A stretch of 64,000 bases of DNA, taken from IMG/VR virus record IMGVR_UViG_3300023174_000036, positions 186,001 to 250,000 of that record; one strand, written 5' to 3'. Every line of letters begins with the position of its first letter. The first letter of the stretch is position 1. Positions 52,292-60,100 of the stretch are shown here, in pieces. A program made the translations under genes and the position numbers. The DNA is from a virus. The notes under the pieces are model-generated. The model was given only the letters and a program-made list of their open reading frames with translations. It searched no databases and was not told where the DNA came from.

Positions 52292-53181
52292 TGGAGTATG
52301 AAATTTACAACAACAAACCTGGAATTGAAATTGTATTTTCTAACGGCTTTGAAAATATTAGTTTGTTTTATGCAATTTATGATTGGCCAGCTGCCACTAA
52401 GTTTTACAAGTTGTTAACCGATGCTATCAATAATAAAAATTCATTTATAAGTGATACTAGTTTCAATGTATCTGAACACGATGAAGTTGTACTATTAAAC
52501 ACCATAAACGATACAGTTGATAAAATAAACAAAAAATACAAAATCAATATTCCTGTAATTACATCAGACTCAGATTTAAATTTATTGCATAGAGCAACTG
52601 TTCCTGTTAATTGTGAGTTGTGGAAAATTATTAATGACAGTATACATTCTTATGAACAATATAAGATTCAAATTAATAGTGAGCCACGTGTTAACGCATA
52701 TTTTAGATTTGAGCCTAGAAATTTAATCCCATTAAATAAAGAAGATTTTTTATTTTTTAAAGCTGACAGAGAGTTTGGCGACTTATGCATGAACTATACC
52801 CATAAGGGAAAACATTGGTTAGAATTACAATCCGATAACGATCCTGATAGTCTAACTGATGGTCAATTGCAAGCAGAAACACATTTAGAAGCAGGAGGCT
52901 ACTTGGTATTTAGACCCCCAAGTCCGAATCCTTTTTATCGTTTAAATAAATTTATACAATGGTTTAATAATGCATGTCCGGGAAAATCCGTAACATCCGA
53001 GATGGCCGTTGGATATTTGTTACTGGGTAAGATGGTGATGCCACAATCTTGGAATGGCTTCTACGTTCCGGAAAGATCTGATTGGGTTAGAAGGTTGTGC
53101 AATTATAAAACCATTATAGGTATAAATTTAATTACAATCAACGATGTACCGTCGTTATTAAAAAAATCTAAGATAATATGA
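52291..53181 (+). CDS. Stand-alone radical-SAM partner protein
   Basis: This 296-residue protein is homologous to residues of about 1-350 of the fusion protein at 31569-33617: LFYAIYDWPAATKF, IINDSIHSYEQY and REFGDLCMNYTHKGKHW match LYFNLFDVPLAHKW, LLNDLIHSAE and LDFGDFCLGYNTLGKSL there. No catalytic motif is seen. Here it is encoded directly before a type-A radical-SAM gene, with an ATGA overlap, whereas at the other locus both are one protein. The ATG at 52291 overlaps the upstream stop (TAATG) and has AGGA upstream. A substrate-binding or scaffolding role is inferred. Confidence 0.88.
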   Translation: MEYEIYNNKPGIEIVFSNGFENISLFYAIYDWPAATKFYKLLTDAINNKNSFISDTSFNVSEHDEVVLLNTINDTVDKINKKYKINIPVITSDSDLNLLHRATVPVNCELWKIINDSIHSYEQYKIQINSEPRVNAYFRFEPRNLIPLNKEDFLFFKADREFGDLCMNYTHKGKHWLELQSDNDPDSLTDGQLQAETHLEAGGYLVFRPPSPNPFYRLNKFIQWFNNACPGKSVTSEMAVGYLLLGKMVMPQSWNGFYVPERSDWVRRLCNYKTIIGINLITINDVPSLLKKSKII

Positions 53182-54185
53182 AACCAATTGCTATTGTTAA
53201 TTTTAATCATAACGACTATTTGTATATCACATGGTCGTTAACTTCTACTTGTAATTACGAATGCAATTATTGCTGGCCAAATGCTCACGATGGAAAACAT
53301 AGATTTCCTATAAATTTAGATTTAATTTGTAAGAATATAGAACATTTGATATCAACTTACAAAACTCACTTTAATAAAACAAATGTAAGATTGTCCTTAG
53401 CAGGCGGCGAGCCAACGTTGTGGCCCGAATTAGGAGAGTTCGTTAAACGCATACACGAATCTACCGGTTGTCGTGTTACACTTAATACTAACGGTTCACG
53501 AACTATACGGTGGTGGAAAGAGTATGCCAAATATTTTGACGATATACAGATTAGCGTACATCGAGAACAATGCGATGTTGCTCATGTTATAGAATTATTA
53601 GATTTGATATACAAAGAAACAGATGCGTTCTGTGCAGGCCGAGTATTGATGGATCCACTAGCGTGGGACGTTAGTATAGGTATGTTAAATCAATTAGTCA
53701 ATCATCCAACTCCTTGGCTTGTTAAAACTGTATTACTCACTGATCCGTTAACTGGTGAAGTAATGACAAATTATCAAAATGAACATTTTGATTTTATGAG
53801 AGACACTGTTAAAAAACGCCCGTCCGACGAATATGTAATGCGCATGAAAAATGCTGGTAAGATAGATGAGACTGATAAAAAAGAAGCAAAGGTAATATTT
53901 TCAAATGGTAACGAAGAACCTTATGATTCTTTCCGCTTAATGGAAAATGGTTGGAATAAATTTTATGGATGGGATTGCAATGTAGGTCTTGATCGTTTGG
54001 GAATTAATTATGCAGGCGAAGTAGAAGGCAACTGCGGCGAAAAGATTTTTAATACAAGTTTAAATATAAACGATCCTAATTTTATTTCTAAATTCAAACC
54101 CGAGTTAGTTGCTCCTATTAAATGTAAGAAGATATGGTGTGATTGTACATCTGATATAAGAATTACAAAACAGAAAAATGTATAA
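53178..54185 (+). CDS. Radical SAM protein, type A, coupled to partner protein
   Basis: This 335-residue enzyme has Cys25, Cys29 and Cys32 (TCNYECNYCWPNAHDGK), AGGEPTLWPEL, and a C-terminal cysteine set: YGWDCNVGLDRLGINYAGEV, EGNCGEK and CKKIWCDCTSDI. It is very similar in layout to the second half of the fusion protein at 31569. The radical-SAM core binds a [4Fe-4S] cluster and SAM, and the C-terminal set probably holds another cluster. It is coupled upstream by ATGA to the partner gene and overlaps the type-B gene downstream. Confidence 0.93.
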   Translation: MKPIAIVNFNHNDYLYITWSLTSTCNYECNYCWPNAHDGKHRFPINLDLICKNIEHLISTYKTHFNKTNVRLSLAGGEPTLWPELGEFVKRIHESTGCRVTLNTNGSRTIRWWKEYAKYFDDIQISVHREQCDVAHVIELLDLIYKETDAFCAGRVLMDPLAWDVSIGMLNQLVNHPTPWLVKTVLLTDPLTGEVMTNYQNEHFDFMRDTVKKRPSDEYVMRMKNAGKIDETDKKEAKVIFSNGNEEPYDSFRLMENGWNKFYGWDCNVGLDRLGINYAGEVEGNCGEKIFNTSLNINDPNFISKFKPELVAPIKCKKIWCDCTSDIRITKQKNV

Positions 54186-55149
54186 TTTACAAGATATCAA
54201 AGTTATTCATTTAGAAGTAACTAGCAAATGCCAAGCTAGTTGCCCAATGTGTGTACGTAATATCCGCGGCGGAGTAGACAGTCCTGATTTAAAAATTTCT
54301 GAAATTACTTTGGATCAATTTAAAAAATGGTTCTCTGTTGATTTTATAAAACAATTAGACAAAGTTTATATGTGCGGCAATACAGGAGATCCGATACTTG
54401 CTAAAGATACTTTGAGCATATTTGAATACTTACGTACAGTTAATACAGAATTAGAGCTTAGTATGAATACAAATGGCAGTGCCAGAGATATAAAATTTTG
54501 GCAAGGATTGGCGGAATTAAAAGTTGCAGTTAGATTTGGAATTGACGGCATGAATGATACTCATAGTCTTTATCGAATTGGTACAGATTGGAATAAGGTT
54601 ATACACAATGTACAAACTTTTATAAACAACGGTGGCTATGCAGTGTGGGACATGTTAATATTTGACCATAACAAACACCAAGTTGATGCCTGCGAACAAC
54701 TAAGTCGTAATCTTGGTTTTGCACAATTTGTAACAAAGAACACAAGTAGATTTCAAAATGATAATCTTACTGTGTTAAATAAAGACGGTACAATAAGTCA
54801 TATACTAAAACCTTCTATTAAGAGTAAACAGATTACTGAGAAGTTATCGGAGCAAGAATCTGTTATAACTTGTAAGGTAAAAACGCCTGGCAGTTTATAT
54901 GTTAGTGCCGAAGGAAAGATTGCTCCATGTTGCTGGTTGGATTTCAATGCTATTTCTAGCAATGCTCCTAGTCATGCAGATTTTATTAGCAAGGGTTTTA
55001 ATAATCCAAATTTGCATATACAAGATTTGAAACAAATATTTGACAACGACTTTTTTACAAGAATAGAACAATCTTGGACAAAAAACCCATTACGTGCTTG
55101 TAGTAGACAGTGCGGCAAGGTAGATAAATTTAATGAACAATTCAAATAA
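54178..55149 (+). CDS. Radical SAM protein, type B (CGxxGDP)
   Basis: This 323-residue enzyme has Cys18, Cys22 and Cys25 (KCQASCPMCVRNIRGG) and CGNTGDP in place of GGEP, as in its paralogue at 29244-30299. YVSAEGKIAPCCWLDF and a final RACSRQCGK give further cysteines for an auxiliary cluster. Shared stretches with the paralogue include VDFIKQL, FGIDGMNDTHSLYR and GGYAVWD. It overlaps both neighbours by 8 and 17 bases. The reaction is unknown. Confidence 0.92.
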   Translation: MYNLQDIKVIHLEVTSKCQASCPMCVRNIRGGVDSPDLKISEITLDQFKKWFSVDFIKQLDKVYMCGNTGDPILAKDTLSIFEYLRTVNTELELSMNTNGSARDIKFWQGLAELKVAVRFGIDGMNDTHSLYRIGTDWNKVIHNVQTFINNGGYAVWDMLIFDHNKHQVDACEQLSRNLGFAQFVTKNTSRFQNDNLTVLNKDGTISHILKPSIKSKQITEKLSEQESVITCKVKTPGSLYVSAEGKIAPCCWLDFNAISSNAPSHADFISKGFNNPNLHIQDLKQIFDNDFFTRIEQSWTKNPLRACSRQCGKVDKFNEQFK

Positions 55150-56443
55150 AACATTTTGTCCGCTACCGTTTATACACATTGCTACTCGTCCTAACGGCGA
55201 CGTTCGTGTATGCTGTACAGCCAACGCTAGTGGCGCAGGCATTATAGATATTAAGGACGCAGGCTTAGTTAAGGAAGGCACTGAAAATTTAAATCTTAAA
55301 ACTCACACTATTAGCCAAATATGGAACAGTCAGTATATGAAAAATATACGATTGGACATGCTGTCTAACAAAATTCCATCCAGCTGTGAAAAATGTTTTA
55401 AAGAAGAAACACAAGGAATTAAAAGTAAACGTAACTGGGAAACACAAGTATGGTCCGAGCGTTTAGATTTAAAATCAATTGTGGATCAGACAGCTGGAGA
55501 CGGATCTCTACCTGTTTCTATTCCCTACTTTGATTTACGATTGGGAAATCTTTGTCAGTTAAAATGCATTATGTGCAGTCCACACGATAGCAGTAGTTGG
55601 ATTAAGGATTGGAAGGTACAATTCCCAAAATATAAAATACAAGAATTAAAACAAGATCAAAGTTGGAATATAGATTTTGATTACACATGGTATCAAAAAG
55701 GATCTTTTTTAGAAGATATGCGTTCAAACGCATCCAATATTAGAGAGTTATATTTTGCAGGAGGCGAACCGTTGTTAATACCTGAACACTATAAGATTTT
55801 AGAGTTCATGGTAGAAACAGGAGCCGCAAAATTATGCGTTATACGTTATAATTCTAATGGTTTAGAATTGCCTGAAAAATTATTTGATTTGTGGAAATAT
55901 TTTAAAGAAGTTAAATTTAATTTTAGTGTGGATGCCGTAGGAGATCGTAATGACTATATTCGCTATCCTAGCAAGTGGAATAATGTTGTTGCAAATTTAG
56001 AAAGGTTAGATGATACCCCGGATAACATCACTGTAAACATAGCGTGTGCGGTGCAGTTGTTAAATATATTGTCTGTGACAGAGTTAGTACATTGGAAGGA
56101 AACTAAAAACTTTAAAAAAGTTAATAAGGCACCTTACGGCGCTGGATTAATTGGAACACATTTGGTATATCTTCCTAGCTATTTAAATGTAAGGGTACTA
56201 CCTAAACATCTAAAAGACCAAGTAGCGGCTCAAATTGATTATTTTTGTTTTAGACAATCGAGGAACATAGAATTCCAAGATAATCCTTACGGCCAACAAC
56301 GATGGCAAGGCCTAGTTCGATACATGATGGCAGAAGACTGGTCCAGCAAATTGCCAGTAACTGTTGAATATTTAGAGCAATGCGATCAACAGCGTGGAAC
56401 TGATTTTAGAACTATTTTTCCAGAATTGGGTGCAGTGCTATAG
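55133..56443 (+). CDS. Radical SAM protein with N-terminal twitch domain, type C
   Basis: This 436-residue protein shows the complete form of the family: N-terminal FCPLPFIHIATRPNGDVRVCC (residues 8-28 hold the twitch Cys), SSCEKCF near 85-91, then the radical-SAM motif at Cys141, Cys145 and Cys148 (LCQLKCIMCSPHDSSS) and AGGEPLLIPEHY. It is closest to the protein at 33610-34926 (AGGEPLLMPEHW, NTNAS versus NSNG). The twitch domain should bind an auxiliary cluster. Its last 32 bases overlap, end to end, a minus-strand tail-like gene. Confidence 0.93.
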   Translation: MNNSNKTFCPLPFIHIATRPNGDVRVCCTANASGAGIIDIKDAGLVKEGTENLNLKTHTISQIWNSQYMKNIRLDMLSNKIPSSCEKCFKEETQGIKSKRNWETQVWSERLDLKSIVDQTAGDGSLPVSIPYFDLRLGNLCQLKCIMCSPHDSSSWIKDWKVQFPKYKIQELKQDQSWNIDFDYTWYQKGSFLEDMRSNASNIRELYFAGGEPLLIPEHYKILEFMVETGAAKLCVIRYNSNGLELPEKLFDLWKYFKEVKFNFSVDAVGDRNDYIRYPSKWNNVVANLERLDDTPDNITVNIACAVQLLNILSVTELVHWKETKNFKKVNKAPYGAGLIGTHLVYLPSYLNVRVLPKHLKDQVAAQIDYFCFRQSRNIEFQDNPYGQQRWQGLVRYMMAEDWSSKLPVTVEYLEQCDQQRGTDFRTIFPELGAVL

Positions 56444-56999
56444 CATATTCAACACCGTCAAGAATTGCCTTTACAAATTTTGCTGGCCGATGCATTGCAT
56501 AAACTTCCTGGTCAGTTATGGTCAACTTCCCAGTTGTGATGTTACCGATTGTTGTTAAGTTACCAGCAGAGTCAACTTTTAATTTGATTTCCATTCCGGA
56601 ACTATTCGTTAACGCTAATAAAAACTCTGTTAGTACTGGCCCAGTTCCAGAATAATCTCCAGCTACTTTAAAGTGCAATCCGCCAGCCAACGGCGTTTCT
56701 TCTTGACAGTAGCCTAAACTATTCCCCGGAGAAGTCCTTGCATAAACTTGTAGTCCGCCTATCATATCGTCAGCACCAACTGGTAGCTTATTACTTTGGT
56801 CGCCTCTTGATTTGGTTAACCCTACGTACACTGGAGCACCGCCCACACCAGCATAGTCCAAGTAGAATAGCTGTTCGTTTTTTGATGTCCGTATGATTAC
56901 ATGGCCACTCTTGGTACTGTCACCAAATATCTCTTGTTTATCAAAATCTGATGGATCGATGTTGTCTGGTATTACCTTGTCAGAAATATTATAATTCAT
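56412..56999 (-). CDS. Tail-like structural protein of 195 residues
   Basis: This minus-strand gene stands between two plus-strand blocks. The product begins MNYNISDKVIPDNIDPSDFD, followed by a beta-rich part (GHVIIRTSKNEQLFYLDYAG, GGLQVYARTSPGNSLGY, GNLTTIGNITTGKLTITDQE) typical of phage fibre shafts, and ends in a compact AKFVKAILDGVEYAIALHPI. No signal or catalytic motif is seen. A TATAAATA late promoter lies 29 bases upstream, shared as an inverted repeat with the divergent neighbour. A small fibre or virion accessory protein is likely. Confidence 0.8.
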   Translation of the reverse strand: MNYNISDKVIPDNIDPSDFDKQEIFGDSTKSGHVIIRTSKNEQLFYLDYAGVGGAPVYVGLTKSRGDQSNKLPVGADDMIGGLQVYARTSPGNSLGYCQEETPLAGGLHFKVAGDYSGTGPVLTEFLLALTNSSGMEIKLKVDSAGNLTTIGNITTGKLTITDQEVYAMHRPAKFVKAILDGVEYAIALHPILEK

Positions 57000-57009
57000 T
57001 GCCAGTACC

Positions 57010-57017
57010 TATAAATA
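57010..57017 (+). promoter_or_regulatory. T4-late-type promoter TATAAATA (plus)
   Basis: An exact TATAAATA, 27 bases before the ATG at 57045, in the left arm of the inverted repeat. Confidence 0.7.
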
Positions 57018-57028
57018 TGTTCACCGAC

Positions 57029-57036
57029 TATTTATA
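57029..57036 (-). promoter_or_regulatory. T4-late-type promoter TATAAATA (minus)
   Basis: An exact TATAAATA on the minus strand, 29 bases before the ATG of the 195-residue tail-like gene at 56999, in the right arm of the inverted repeat. Confidence 0.7.
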
Positions 57037-57044
57037 GGAATGTT

Positions 57045-57797
57045 ATGAATCAAAAAGAGTTTTTTTGGTTGCACAGAGATTACCATAATCGAAGCCTTAA
57101 TGAAATGGCAAAATCTATTACAGAATACAACACAGCATTTCTATTGAGCAAAGGATATGAAGTATTTTATTGCACCAATGGGGCCGATCCTCAGTTAGAA
57201 CAAGCCGAAATTGGTTCCTTGTTTCCAACCACGGACTTGGATTACACTGTTAAAGATACACACATTGTAAATGATATTTTTAATTTTAATACCTACTTTA
57301 CAAAAAATACAGAAAATAGAATTCAAGTTTCGGGAGAGCATTATAAAACATTTGATTGTTTAGTGTCTCTAGCCGCAGGAGATAAAGTTGATAAAAATCC
57401 AATAGACATTGGATTGCTGGGAGATAATCATTATGTCGTTGATATCAGCCCAACTGCCATTCACAAGTCCATGGGAATTTACAAAGAAGTTTCATCTTAT
57501 AAACAACTTGATATTTTTAATGCAGTAGAACTTAAAAAATTCTTAGCAACATGTAAAGGAACCAAAGGTTTCTTTGTTGTGAGTAATTGTTTCTTATACA
57601 GTGTAAGTGCATTGATTTATGATGTGAAATTAAGATTACAAATGCAAAATCAATTTATTGAAATACTTGCAAACGATAAAATTGATTGGTATGTTGAAAT
57701 GGATTCAGCCGACGGCGAATTTTTCAATTGTGTAAGAGCCAAGGACATACAAAACAAAAAATTAGACAACAGATTCAAAGCCCTGCCATGGATATAA
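57045..57797 (+). CDS. Possible methyltransferase-like protein, function uncertain
   Basis: This 250-residue protein begins a plus-strand block. Its centre has DCLVSLAAGDKVDKNP, HYVVDISPTAIHKSMGIY and KGFFVVSNCFLYSVSALIYD, which fit the strand order of a Rossmann fold, with DISPTAI like the acidic strand-two region of class I methyltransferases. The motif I glycines are not regular, so the call is weak. The first 60 residues are charged and helical. An AGGA site five bases before the ATG lies in the inverted repeat's right arm. It overlaps the oxygenase-like gene by 10 bases. Confidence 0.7.
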   Translation: MNQKEFFWLHRDYHNRSLNEMAKSITEYNTAFLLSKGYEVFYCTNGADPQLEQAEIGSLFPTTDLDYTVKDTHIVNDIFNFNTYFTKNTENRIQVSGEHYKTFDCLVSLAAGDKVDKNPIDIGLLGDNHYVVDISPTAIHKSMGIYKEVSSYKQLDIFNAVELKKFLATCKGTKGFFVVSNCFLYSVSALIYDVKLRLQMQNQFIEILANDKIDWYVEMDSADGEFFNCVRAKDIQNKKLDNRFKALPWI

Positions 57798-58540
57798 ATC
57801 AATTTTTTGTCAATGAATCATCTCGTCCCTTTAATCAGGATGCGTTAATTGCTCCTAAGGAGTTTATTGGTTGGCAATCCGATGATAATATACTGACAAG
57901 TTATTTTAATTGGATACGAGAAAATAGCAGGTGTGCTTGCTTACGTCTGGATATTAATGCATCAATAGATGAAGTTGTAGAAGAATTGGAACACAAAGCA
58001 AGTAAACTTGCAGTTCCACACAGAGCAGGGGACAGTGTTGGTTGGAGAACTATAACACTGCACGGTTACTCTTCTTTGATGTCAGATTATTCTGGTTACT
58101 ACAAAGAAGAAGGCATAGTTTCCCAAGATGCTGTTGAAACGTGGACAGATTCTTGCAGTATTTTTCCTAAAACTGTGCAGTGGATTAAAGACAACATACC
58201 CTTTACAAGTTACAGTAGAATTCGCATAATGGTGTTAGATGCTGGCGGATATATTAATCCGCACAGAGACTGGCAAGGACAGATGCTGGGCGGTGGCATT
58301 AATATTGCCATGACCAATCCAGAAGGAGTTGAATTTGGACTAGAGAATGGCGGACTAGTACCATGGATGCCGGGAGATGTTAGAATCATAGATGTTGCAA
58401 GACATCATGGTGTTAGAAATCTTAGCAGTACTCCGCGAATTCATATTATTGCATCTCCTTTAGGAAAAACTTGGAACAAAGAAGCAATGGTATTAGCATG
58501 TAAAAGTTATTCAATGACACACGGGATGATGTATGACTAA
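57788..58540 (+). CDS. Aspartyl/asparaginyl hydroxylase-like 2OG oxygenase
   Basis: This 250-residue protein has a clear beta-hydroxylase core: RIRIMVLDAGGYINPHRDWQ gives the HxD pair, LGGGINIAMTNPEGVEFGLE, and VPWMPGDVRIIDVARHHGVR plus NLSSTPRIHIIA supply the distal His and the 2-oxoglutarate Arg. Such enzymes hydroxylate aspartyl or other residues in proteins, or small molecules. The start is the ATG at 57788, since an earlier start would be TTG. It stands between a methyltransferase-like gene and a second oxygenase-like gene, close to a radical-SAM gene. Confidence 0.85.
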   Translation: MDINQFFVNESSRPFNQDALIAPKEFIGWQSDDNILTSYFNWIRENSRCACLRLDINASIDEVVEELEHKASKLAVPHRAGDSVGWRTITLHGYSSLMSDYSGYYKEEGIVSQDAVETWTDSCSIFPKTVQWIKDNIPFTSYSRIRIMVLDAGGYINPHRDWQGQMLGGGINIAMTNPEGVEFGLENGGLVPWMPGDVRIIDVARHHGVRNLSSTPRIHIIASPLGKTWNKEAMVLACKSYSMTHGMMYD

Positions 58541-59189
58541 CGAAGAATTTGAAAGGGCAATGTTATGGAACAGCTTAACAAATTTAGGAAGCTATGCTAA
58601 ACTGGATCTGAGAATAACTGAAACTGTTGTCACAAAAGATTTATTAAAGTTTTCTGAAAACTGGTGTCCTTACAATGAAAAAAAAGATGTACACAATAAT
58701 CGCTGGGGACTCCCAGTAACTAGTCATACTGGCGACGTCATGGATAATTACCATCTTAATAGTTTTGGTTATATGCAAAAATATCATGACGTAGAAATGA
58801 AGGAAGAAAACTTTACAACTCCTACGGATGTATATCATGCAATACCAGAAATTAAAAAACTAGTTGATGTGTTTGCTCCAGATATTGGCAGAGTTCATAT
58901 ACTAAAAGTAAATCAAGGCGGCTACTTTCCTCCCCACAGAGATTTTGCAGGAGTTGCGCCGGAGTATTTTCGACTGTCATGTGTTTTTGGAAGCTGTTCA
59001 GATTTTAATTACGTGCAAACATTACACGATCAAATTTTCAGGCCAGAACGCAGTCATTTATATTTTGTTAATTTTCAATTAAACCACAGCGTTTTTAGTT
59101 TTTCAGATAACTTATATAATCTAATCTTAACAGTTAAATTGAATCGTAGAACACATGATTTGGTTATCAAACATTCCATGTCAAAATGA
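58533..59189 (+). CDS. 2OG oxygenase-like protein (218 residues)
   Basis: This protein has IGRVHILKVNQGGYFPPHRD near residues 115-134 with an HxD pair, and YFVNFQLNHSVFSFSDNLYN near 175-195 with the distal His, followed by a LILTVKL strand. It fits the same hydroxylase-like fold as its upstream neighbour, but is more diverged. The N-terminal 90 residues are not recognised. Its stop overlaps the start of the type-A radical-SAM gene as ATGA, so they are coupled. Confidence 0.72.
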   Translation: MTNEEFERAMLWNSLTNLGSYAKLDLRITETVVTKDLLKFSENWCPYNEKKDVHNNRWGLPVTSHTGDVMDNYHLNSFGYMQKYHDVEMKEENFTTPTDVYHAIPEIKKLVDVFAPDIGRVHILKVNQGGYFPPHRDFAGVAPEYFRLSCVFGSCSDFNYVQTLHDQIFRPERSHLYFVNFQLNHSVFSFSDNLYNLILTVKLNRRTHDLVIKHSMSK

Positions 59190-60100
59190 AACTAGCTTAC
59201 GCCGATACTGCTAAAGAAAATTGGTTCCTAGTTGCATGGACGTTGTCAAACAAATGCAACTATCGCTGTAGCTATTGTCCTTCATATCTCAATGATGGTA
59301 GCACTGGACAACCTGATTGGCCGGTGGTTGAACAATTTGTAAACGGATTTGATATTCCTGGCAAAACAATTTGCTACAGGATAAGCGGCGGCGAACCCAC
59401 TTATTGGAAACATTTTTTAGACTTGGCTAAACTAGTTAAATCAAAAGGTCATCAGTTTACTTTCTTAACTAACGGTAGCCAAACAGTTGAGTATTATAAA
59501 GAAATTAGTAAATTTTCTGACGGTATCATGATTAGCTACCACGACGAGTATGCTGATATCGATCATATCATCGATGTTGCTAATGCTGTTGAATGCGTAG
59601 TAGTTGTTAATTTAATGATGGTACAAGACAAATTTGATCACATGGTTGGAATAGGTCAACAGTTGTATAAAGGAACTGACAAGTTGGCCATATGGCCCAA
59701 AGTAGTTTTAGATAAAACCAGCGGCGAGTTCGTAACTAACAAAGTAAGCGATTATACCGACGAACAAAAAGCCATCATAAAATCTTGGCCTTATTTTAGA
59801 AAAATTGATGATTCGAAAATACATAGAGGAGCTTTGTTACTTGATAATGTTCCAGTAACAGGAAACGACATTATAGTAAAAGGTCTAAACAATTACAAGG
59901 GCTGGGACTGCTGGGCAGGCGTAGACATGCTGAGTATCGACATGTGGGGTGATGTGTATCGAGCTGAATGTAAACAAGGCGGCAAGCTGGGTAATTTAGC
60001 TAATTACAATTTGCCAACTGAAACTATAACTTGTCCTGCTAACAAATGCAGTTGTCTTAGCGATATCTATCTTCAAAAAGAATCCAAAGTTACTATATAG
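59186..60100 (+). CDS. Radical SAM protein, type A
   Basis: This 304-residue enzyme has Cys24, Cys28 and Cys31 (KCNYRCSYCPSYLNDG), ISGGEPTYWKHF, and the C-terminal cysteine set of type A: KGWDCWAGVDMLSIDMWGDV, RAECKQGG and CPANKCSCLSDIYLQK. The close match of the last block to CGADIPLSK and CTSDIRITK in the paralogues shows a shared auxiliary-cluster site. It follows two oxygenase-like genes and a methyltransferase-like gene in one coupled block. Its last 28 bases overlap the convergent beta-propeller gene. Confidence 0.92.
   Translation: MKLAYADTAKENWFLVAWTLSNKCNYRCSYCPSYLNDGSTGQPDWPVVEQFVNGFDIPGKTICYRISGGEPTYWKHFLDLAKLVKSKGHQFTFLTNGSQTVEYYKEISKFSDGIMISYHDEYADIDHIIDVANAVECVVVVNLMMVQDKFDHMVGIGQQLYKGTDKLAIWPKVVLDKTSGEFVTNKVSDYTDEQKAIIKSWPYFRKIDDSKIHRGALLLDNVPVTGNDIIVKGLNNYKGWDCWAGVDMLSIDMWGDVYRAECKQGGKLGNLANYNLPTETITCPANKCSCLSDIYLQKESKVTI

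Larger units (their letters stand above)
57008..57038. repeat. Perfect inverted repeat forming divergent late promoters
   Basis: CCTATAAATA (57008-57017) and TATTTATAGG (57029-57038) are exact inverted copies with an 11-base spacer. Each arm carries a TATAAATA box for one strand, and its AGG end falls where the ribosome-binding site of the gene on the other strand would lie. Confidence 0.88.
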
